NCBI GenBank assembly: GCA_031254675.1 | Contig: JAIRTV010000623.1 | Span: 1-8,675 of the forward strand | DNA length: 8,675 nt | Source: Planctomycetaceae bacterium | Lineage (GTDB): Bacteria; Planctomycetota; Planctomycetia; Pirellulales; Thermoguttaceae | Reading direction: 5' to 3' | Part shown: positions 1 through 6,000 of the stretch, piece after piece | Position numbering within the stretch: the stretch's first letter is position 1 | How the letters are laid out: each line of letters starts with the position of its first letter | The notes under the pieces: generated by a model | The model's database searches: none | What the model saw: only the letters and a program-made list of their open reading frames with translations | Told to the model about the DNA's origin: nothing | Made by a program: the position numbers and the translations under genes

Positions 1-559
1 ATTGAGTAGCGAAGATATTTTCATGCCGGAGAATTGAAGCAAATGTTGTTCCGGCATAATCGGTTTGTGCCAGAATATCGGAAGAATTGTCCGGCACAGG
101 ATAATAACTGTGGACAAAATAGAAATCGCTTTGATTGGCAATATTCCGAAAAAATGTTGATTCTGTCTTTTCCGGCAACCAGCGAACACTGTTCCAACCG
201 ATTTGCGGAACTTTATCCCAAGAGTTGGTCGGCGCAAAACGGACAACACGCCCCGGTATCAAACCAAGCATGGTTGTGCCGCCGTCCTCTTCGGAAAAAT
301 CAAGCAGAACCTGCATGCCAACACAAATTCCAAGCAACGGAACTCCACGCCGAACACAATCACAAAGCGCATCATCAAGTCCAAAATTCCGCAGATTTTG
401 CATTGCCGCCCCCGCCGCTCCCACGCCAGGGAAAATCACCCGCTCCGCCTTGGCAACTATTTTCGGGTCAGACGTTATGGTACCGGTAACACCAATCGTT
501 TCCAATGCCAATTTGACACTCGTCAAATTCCCCGCCTTATAATCAATAATAACAAACAC
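1..559 (-). CDS. hisH: Imidazole glycerol phosphate synthase, glutaminase subunit HisH (partial, C-terminus beyond window)
   Basis: HisH hydrolyses glutamine and passes ammonia to HisF, which makes imidazole glycerol phosphate and AICAR in cytoplasmic histidine biosynthesis. The minus-strand translation starts VFVIIDYKAGNLTSVKLAL, the usual HisH N-terminus (IIDY.AGNL.SV). It continues with the oxyanion-loop motif FPGVGAAGAAM at about residues 43-53 and the class I amidotransferase nucleophile elbow GICVGMQ, with Cys79 as nucleophile. Further on come an IGWN motif and FVHSYY. The frame leaves the window after HENIFATQ, just before the expected FHPE motif with the catalytic His and Glu, so about 15-20 residues of a roughly 200-residue protein are missing. 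GTG at 557-559 is the only sensible start: upstream in frame there is no ATG or GTG before a TAA at 626-628. No Shine-Dalgarno is visible, because the sequence immediately upstream is the heptamer repeat. Family assignment is secure. Confidence 0.95.
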   Translation of the reverse strand, partial: MFVIIDYKAGNLTSVKLALETIGVTGTITSDPKIVAKAERVIFPGVGAAGAAMQNLRNFGLDDALCDCVRRGVPLLGICVGMQVLLDFSEEDGGTTMLGLIPGRVVRFAPTNSWDKVPQIGWNSVRWLPEKTESTFFRNIANQSDFYFVHSYYPVPDNSSDILAQTDYAGTTFASILRHENIFATQ

Positions 560-564
560 GGTAT

Positions 565-727
565 TAGTTAATAGTTGATAGTGAATAGTTAATAGTTGGT
601 AGTTGGTAATGAGAAGTAATAAAATTTAGCGAGATGAATTATTAAAAGTTCGTAGCAGTGCAAGCGAATTATTCACTATTAACTATTCACTACTCACTAT
701 TAACTATTGACTATTCACTATTAACTA
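565..727. repeat. Heptamer-based imperfect inverted repeat element
   Basis: The left arm (565-613) consists of 7-bp units on the plus strand: TAGTTAA, TAGTTGA, TAGTGAA, TAGTTAA, TAGTTGG, TAGTTGG, then TAATGAG. The right arm (672-727) has eight units of the complementary form: TTCACTA, TTAACTA, TTCACTA, CTCACTA, TTAACTA, TTGACTA, TTCACTA, TTAACTA. Each arm is therefore a degenerate tandem array. The arms are imperfect reverse complements of each other around a core at about 614-671. The core contains a direct repeat GAATTATT at 636-643 and 666-673. In RNA or single-stranded DNA the arms could pair over about 45 bases. From memory, similar (TAGTNAA)n arrays occur dispersed in many bacterial genomes, often in gut-associated lineages, and get translated as YSLFTIH-like tails, but I know of no assigned function. 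The right arm overlaps the 3' end of the 290-residue gene. The left arm stops five bases before the hisH start. Confidence 0.85.
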
Positions 728-1583
728 CAACAAGGGTTTCGACACCGGTTTCAGGAACAAAACGAGCAAAACAAAAATCATTGATCAAATTATGACCAAG
801 AACGGTGCGATTCGCCAACGGCGTCATGGAACGGTACAACAAAAACTGCTCTTTGTGAATTTGCACCCGATAACCAACCGCCCGATCTTCAGGAACTTTG
901 TTCATATTTTCGCCCACAGTTAAATGCCGCCACGTGTATTGACTTCCGGCACGGTCGGCGTCGAAATCAAAAAACAACGGAGCAAACATCGAAATACCAG
1001 AACTCTGTTGCCGAAGCACTAAGGTCGAGTCCTCTATTTTCAGCTCGCCAGTAACCATTCCGGTTTTGTCCGTCTTCTTCCATTCCGGCAACGCCAAAGG
1101 AAAAACCCGAAAAATTGACGGCGATTTCGGTTTGTTCGGCTGAAAAAAAATCTCCGTCGAATCCGCAAACGTTTTAGGACGAAGTTTCGGCGAATAAAAA
1201 AGCGTCGATTCATACGTCAAATGATCATGGTGTTCCGGTAAACGCCGTTTGTTGATTTTGTTGGAATTATTGTCGCCGTCCCACAAAAGGGTGTCGCCAA
1301 GAATCAGTAACCGATCCGTGTTGTCGAGCAAGAAAAAACGTTGGAGTCGGTAATTGTCCGAAAGCGGCACGTCAAGCTCCAAATATTCACAACCCTTTTT
1401 GTGATAAGCACAAGTTTCCGTCCAATAATCAACCACCCGAAGTGGTTTACCGTACCGCCGGAGAGAAAATTTCCAAAGTCCAAACAAAACCGGTTCGCCA
1501 CACAAATCAACTTCCAATTGAACAGCATCGGTTTCGTGTGAGTCAAAATGAACAGAAATCGATAAATCTTTTGTTTTACTCAT
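711..1583 (-). CDS. Hypothetical protein, 290 residues
   Basis: I do not recognise a named family. The protein begins MSKTKDLSISVHF, lacks a signal peptide or membrane helix, and is rich in short hydrophobic and aromatic stretches separated by polar turns, which suggests a mainly beta-strand fold. Recognisable stretches are RFFLLDNTDRLLILGDTLLWDGD (about 82-104, with many Asp), FAPLFFDFDADRAG (about 200-213), WRHLTVGEN (218-226) and YRVQIHKEQFLLYRS followed by ANRTVLGHNL (238-266). The last block looks conserved-domain-like, and I loosely associate it with planctomycete hypothetical proteins, from memory only. The ATG at 1581-1583 is preceded by a weak AAGAG ribosome site (1592-1596) with 8 bases of spacing. 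The final residues VVNSE and the TAG stop (711-713) lie inside the heptamer repeat, so the natural C-terminus may have been altered. It lies between the epimerase (186-base gap) and hisH (151-base gap) on the same strand. No function is proposed. Confidence 0.8.
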   Translation of the reverse strand: MSKTKDLSISVHFDSHETDAVQLEVDLCGEPVLFGLWKFSLRRYGKPLRVVDYWTETCAYHKKGCEYLELDVPLSDNYRLQRFFLLDNTDRLLILGDTLLWDGDNNSNKINKRRLPEHHDHLTYESTLFYSPKLRPKTFADSTEIFFQPNKPKSPSIFRVFPLALPEWKKTDKTGMVTGELKIEDSTLVLRQQSSGISMFAPLFFDFDADRAGSQYTWRHLTVGENMNKVPEDRAVGYRVQIHKEQFLLYRSMTPLANRTVLGHNLINDFCFARFVPETGVETLVVVNSE

Positions 1584-1769
1584 TTGCGTTACTCTTTGTG
1601 AGATATTCGGGTTGACGCGATAAGGTTGGTGATGAGGGCTGGTAATGGGGGAGTTTGGGGTTGTCGTTCTGTGATGATGATTGATAATAATGGTTTGAAA
1701 ATAACCGAAAACACTCCGTCAAAAGTCTGTCTTACAAACCTCAACACAACGCATCAATCCTCTTCGCTG

Positions 1770-2804
1770 TTACCGAAATGGTACACGAACACCGGTTCCG
1801 TTTTCGTCGGGATAGACGAGTTTTCCTTTTTCGGTTCGGACACCATAGCCGACTTTCTTTTCGATCAGAAGCGGTCCGTCAATGGAAATATAATCCAGTA
1901 ACGGAGCGAGTTGACTGATAGCGGAGGCACCAACCGTGGATTCGATGGAGTTGGCACTGACAAGTTTGAGACCAAGATGTTTCGCTTTGGGAATAAGTTG
2001 ACGTGCAGGAATTAAACCGCCGCATTTGACTAATTTGAGATTGATTCCGTCAAACACTCCCGCACAACGTTCCAAATCGGATTCTGTTTGCCAAGATTCG
2101 TCCGCAATAATGGGAATGGTACAATTTCGTTCTTTCATTGCTTTCTTTAATCGAGCCATGCCGGTAAAGTTATCTGCCGCCAATGGTTGTTCGAGTAGTT
2201 CGACACCGAGTTGCTGCAATGATTCCAATTTTTTGATGGTTCCATCGACCGTCCAACCGCCGTTGACGTCCACATGAAACGGGGCTTTTGTTTTTTCTCT
2301 GAGCATTTGGAGAATCTGCAAATCGTTTTTGCAACCGAGTTTGATGCGGTAAATTGACCAATCCGGATTTTCCGCCATACGGTCAGCAATACGTTCTAAG
2401 GAATCCAAACCGATACAATAACTGGAATCGGGAACTTGATTGATTGACAATCCCCAGATTTTCCACAGCGGTTTATTTTTCATTTTGCCCCAGAGGTCGC
2501 AAGCGGCACAATCAATTGCACTTTGGGCAAACGGATTTTTTTTGAGAATTGGTTGCAATGTTCGCCAAAACGCGACCGGATCGGCTAACGCATAATGTTC
2601 TACGGATTCGCGGCAAGTTTCGAGTAAATCGACCATTTCTTCGATATTGGCGTTATAGGATCGGTCTTCGTAAGCCTCGCCGTGACCACGTAATCCGTCT
2701 TGTTCCAATTCGACAAGAATCGTACGCACAACACTGATTGAACGATGCGACGTTTCAAAAACATGCTTTAACGGTAAATCAACCCGAATAATTCGTAATT
2801 TCAT
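1770..2804 (-). CDS. Enolase-superfamily enzyme, dipeptide epimerase-like (L-Ala-D/L-Glu epimerase type)
   Basis: At 344 residues it has normal length for the muconate-lactonizing subgroup of the enolase superfamily. The N-terminal capping domain (about 1-120) begins MKLRIIRVDLPLKHVFETS and contains GHGEA. In the barrel the catalytic set is complete: Lys155 in YRIKLG (the K-x-K site, with Arg at the first position), metal ligands Asp179 (FHVDVNGGW), Glu205 (LLEQP) and Asp235 (IIADES), and Lys260 (GINLKLVKCGG) as the opposite base. The end of the barrel reads ISIDGPLL (306-313), which matches the place of the dipeptide-epimerase DxD motif but has Ser307 instead of the first Asp. Family members epimerise dipeptides such as L-Ala-D-Glu in murein peptide recycling, in the cytoplasm. 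The enzyme class is well supported, but the exact substrate is not. ATG at 2802-2804 gives the expected N-terminus, although no Shine-Dalgarno is visible. It is divergent from the giant TPR gene. Confidence 0.88.
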   Translation of the reverse strand: MKLRIIRVDLPLKHVFETSHRSISVVRTILVELEQDGLRGHGEAYEDRSYNANIEEMVDLLETCRESVEHYALADPVAFWRTLQPILKKNPFAQSAIDCAACDLWGKMKNKPLWKIWGLSINQVPDSSYCIGLDSLERIADRMAENPDWSIYRIKLGCKNDLQILQMLREKTKAPFHVDVNGGWTVDGTIKKLESLQQLGVELLEQPLAADNFTGMARLKKAMKERNCTIPIIADESWQTESDLERCAGVFDGINLKLVKCGGLIPARQLIPKAKHLGLKLVSANSIESTVGASAISQLAPLLDYISIDGPLLIEKKVGYGVRTEKGKLVYPDENGTGVRVPFR

Positions 2805-2922
2805 AACAATTCAAGAATGGGTACAATTCCAGTAACAGCGTAACATATTAAAATTTTGATGTCGGTAAATTGCAGCACGCGCTAAAAAATGTAAACGGCT
2901 GAATCATTACTGATTTCGCTCT

Positions 2923-2951
2923 ATTGTAATTTGTTCCTGTGTTCAAATCAA
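2923..2951 (-). promoter_or_regulatory. Putative sigma70-type promoter for the epimerase gene
   Basis: On the minus strand TTGATT (2946-2951) is followed by a 17-base spacer and TACAAT (2923-2928), matching 4/6 and 5/6 positions of the -35 and -10 consensus. Predicted transcription would begin near 2916, leaving an untranslated leader of about 110 bases before the ATG at 2804. This is a pattern match in AT-rich DNA and could be chance. Confidence 0.4.
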
Positions 2952-2984
2952 TGTACCCCTCTAAATTATCGAAAAGCAACATGA

Positions 2985-3013
2985 TTGACAAACGGGATGT
3001 TATCTGCTACACT
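2985..3013 (+). promoter_or_regulatory. Putative strong sigma70-type promoter for the giant TPR gene
   Basis: A perfect -35 box TTGACA (2985-2990) is followed by a 17-base spacer and TACACT (3008-3013). TGC lies immediately before the -10 (3005-3007), giving an extended -10. Transcription would begin near 3020, about 23 bases before the ATG at 3043 and about 68 before the ATG at 3088. Box quality, spacing and position agree, which makes this the best promoter candidate in the window. Confidence 0.6.
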
Positions 3014-3031
3014 AATCTTGTTTTTGACAGT

Positions 3032-3060
3032 GGAGTAAAGTCATGAAGACATCACAATAA
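3032..3060 (+). promoter_or_regulatory. Ribosome binding site plus five-codon leader frame (MKTSQ-stop)
   Basis: GGAG at 3032-3035 stands 7 bases before an ATG at 3043-3045, the best translation start signal in the neighbourhood. The frame reads MKTSQ and ends at TAA 3058-3060. It has the same register as the giant frame, so after the TAA the codons continue as RSEKKKNIK and reach the ATG at 3088 without another stop. This could be a leader peptide allowing re-initiation at 3088, or the original start of the giant gene interrupted by a nonsense change. Sequence alone does not decide between these. Confidence 0.5.
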
Positions 3061-3061
3061 C

Positions 3062-3081
3062 GTTCTGAAAAAAAAAAGAAC
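3062..3081 (+). other. Small hairpin with A-rich loop in the leader of the giant gene
   Basis: GTTCT (3062-3066) and AGAAC (3077-3081) are perfect inverted repeats enclosing a ten-base loop of one G and nine A. The loop belongs to a run of ten A (3068-3077). The stem is only 5 bp, so stability is low. It sits between the leader stop at 3058-3060 and the ATG at 3088, where it could influence re-initiation, but it may be incidental. Confidence 0.2.
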
Positions 3082-3087
3082 ATCAAA

Positions 3088-6000
3088 ATGATGATGACCA
3101 AAAGTATAATTCAAAAAATGATTCAAAAAAAACAAACCGTTCCGACCAATCACTTTGGTTACATTGGTTTGATATTTTGTATTTTTATTCTGTATCTCTT
3201 TTTTGCGTTGATATTTTCTGTTGCGGAGGAAGCGGTTGATCGGGAGCAACAGATTATCGAACGATTTTGGGAAATCCTGATCAAATCACCGCGTCGCGGA
3301 ACAACATTTGATCGTGTTTACACTTATTATATTGATACCGGTCATGCCGAACAATTTCTGGAACGTTGCCGGAATCTTACGGAACAAAATCCGAAACACA
3401 ATAAATCGTGGATATTGTACGGTTTGGCGGCGGAACGTCGCGGTGCGATGGAACTGGCGGCAAAAGCGTTTCAAACAGCAACCGAACTCGATACCGACGA
3501 TTCTGTTGCGCCGTATTATCTTGGCGAAATTCGGATTGCTCAGGGATTTCTCCGCGAAGCAATAACCGCATTGGAACTTTCCGTACAACGTAAACCGTTA
3601 CGCGCTGATATTCGAAACGTGTTGCAAACATTGGGGCGAACTTATGAACGCTTTGGCGATTCAAAAAAATCGGAAGCCGTCTGGAATCAGTTGGAAGAAC
3701 TGTTTCCAGATGATCCCGACATGCTCGTTCAAATTGCGGAACTGTTGGAATCGGAAAATCGTTACGACGAAGCGTTAAAACGGTACGAAAAACTAGCTGC
3801 CAAAGCCGACGACGAATTTTCCCGTGTTCGATTTATACTGGCAACTATTGACATCAAACAACAACAAGGCAAGGAACAAACCGTTCTCGTTGATTTGGAA
3901 ACATTGCTCGACCGTCTTGCACCGGAAAGTTGGCTCGCCGAATCCGTGCGAAACCGGATTGATCGGATTTTCGCGCGAAAAGGAAACGAAACCGGTTTAG
4001 TGGAGTTTTACCGTCAACGTCTTGAAAAACATCCGGCTGATTTTGAATCCGCTCGACGCTTGGCTCTGACGTTACAACAAATCAAGCAACCCGAAAACGC
4101 ACGAAAATTATTAACGGAAACGATTGAAAAAACGCCGTCCAATATTCCGTTGCGTTTAACATTGATTGACATTCTTATTGAACAAAAAGATATAGCGGCG
4201 GCTATTGCTCAATACGAAACGATTGATCGTCTTGCTCCGAATCGTATTGATTATCTTTCCCATTGGGGGCAACTTGTTTGTCAAAATATGGAACGGGACG
4301 AGTCAACCCGCAAAATGGAAGCAGTTAAAATCTGGACAAAAATAGTTGATGCCGATCCCAATAATCCTGTTGCGGCGGTAATAGTTGCCGATCTTTTATT
4401 ACGAAACAAAATTTATGACGAAGCGCAACAATTTTATCATCGAGCAATGGAACTTCGACCAAATGATTCTACCTATCGTGAATATTTGGCGATCTTTTAT
4501 CATGGACGCGGGCAAAAAGAAAAGGCTCTTGAAACATTGCGTCCGCTTGCGGAAAGCGATAAACCAACGCTTGAAAATTTGACACAATTAGGTAATCTTC
4601 TGTTGTCGCTTGGTTATGTTACGGAATCTTTTGAAACATTTCAACGTGCCGCCGAACTTTTTCCGAACGATTTACAAACGCAATGGCGATTCATTGAAGC
4701 CTTGATCCGAAGAGGTAAACCGGATGATTTGAAAGCGGCGTCTTTGCGATTGACTCAAGCGGAACGTCTTATCGAAACCGATGAACAATTTGAATCTTTT
4801 TTACAACAAGAAGTTCGGTTTCTAAAATCGACACAAAAACTTGCCGCCGCAACAGAAATCCTCGAACAACAGATTGAAGAAATACAAAATAAAAATAACG
4901 ATAATAATAACAGCGACAATAAATCTTCTTTATTGGTTCGTTTATTTTGGCGTCTTGCGGTTTATCGACAGGCGGAAGTGAAGAGTTACGCGGCAACAGT
5001 TGCCATTGAAAAGGCGTTGGCAATAGCGCAACTATCCGACTATCGGTTGTACCGTGTTGCGGCTGAATTATTCGAACAAAACGGCGATGGCGAAAAAGCC
5101 GCCAAACTGTACAAAATTCTCGCTGAACGTGATACGGTTTGGCGTGCCGATCATTTGAAACATTTAATTTCACTTCAGATTAAATTGGGACAAATTGATC
5201 ATGCTCTCGAAAATTGCCGTACACTTATAGGTTTTTCTTCTGCTAATCCGGTTTATCTTCGGTTTTATGCGGACATTCTTTTGAGTCTCGGCAAACACGA
5301 CGAAGGAATCGCAGTTTTGCGTCAGGCGTTACGAATTGAACCTGGTGATATCGCAACACTAACTCTTTTAGCACAAACATTAGCGAATGCCGGTCAAGAT
5401 AACGAAGCGATTGAAATGACTTGGCGTCTTTTTGAACGAACAGATCATTTGTCCGGTCAATTGTCAATTATTGAGACATTAACTAATTATTATCAACGAT
5501 CAGGACAACTCGATAATTTGATCGAACGGCTTCAAAATCGAATGCGTTTGGGCGATAAAAAACGAGAAGTATCATTCGGGCTTGCCAGAGTTTTTGCAAC
5601 GGTTTCTGATTTCGATGCCGCACGGCAAACACTTGAAACAATTTTGGATATGCCGGTTGATCACACAACCGCATCCGGTGATCCTGTTCTGTTGAAAGAA
5701 ATTGTTTCTGTTGCGGAAAAACAAAACGATCTGACGGCAGCGGTTCGATATCAGGAAAAACTTTGTCAATTGACCAATGATCATTTCGAAACAAACCGGT
5801 TGTTTGAACTTTATATTCAGATAGGTGAAACGGAAAAAGCCGACAAATTGTTTCTCAGCCGTATTCTTCAAAAAGCGGATTTGCAAGATCAACTCGAAGA
5901 TATTGACTTGATGATTGGTCGGGAACAATACGATACCGTCAAACAAGTTTTATCGTTTCTAGAAATTCACGAAGCCGAAAATTGGGAAATTCCGTTTCGT

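Noticed and set aside
34..571. Three overlapping plus-strand open frames (34-489, 135-542, 203-571).
   Set aside because: They are antisense to hisH, whose motifs are unmistakable. Their translations are low-complexity and show no family pattern.
565..727. CRISPR array interpretation of the short repeats.
   Set aside because: Units are 7 bp, contiguous without spacers, degenerate and inverted between arms. This is not CRISPR architecture.
1584..1769. Possible promoter (TTGACG on the minus strand near 1720) or terminator between the two minus-strand genes.
   Set aside because: No -10 at proper spacing and no GC-rich stem with a T tract was found. Nothing can be supported here.
1626..1901. 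Plus-strand frame of 91 codons across the gap between the epimerase and the 290-residue gene.
   Set aside because: Half of it overlaps the epimerase antisense. It has no ribosome site and no recognisable protein pattern.
2868..2890. GC-rich patch GCAGCACGCGCTAAAAAA as a rho-independent terminator.
   Set aside because: The stem would be only 3 bp, and the region lies between divergent genes, where no transcript is expected to end.
3024..3029. A second perfect TTGACA upstream of the 3043 ATG.
   Set aside because: No acceptable -10 box lies 16-18 bases downstream. It overlaps the predicted transcript leader.
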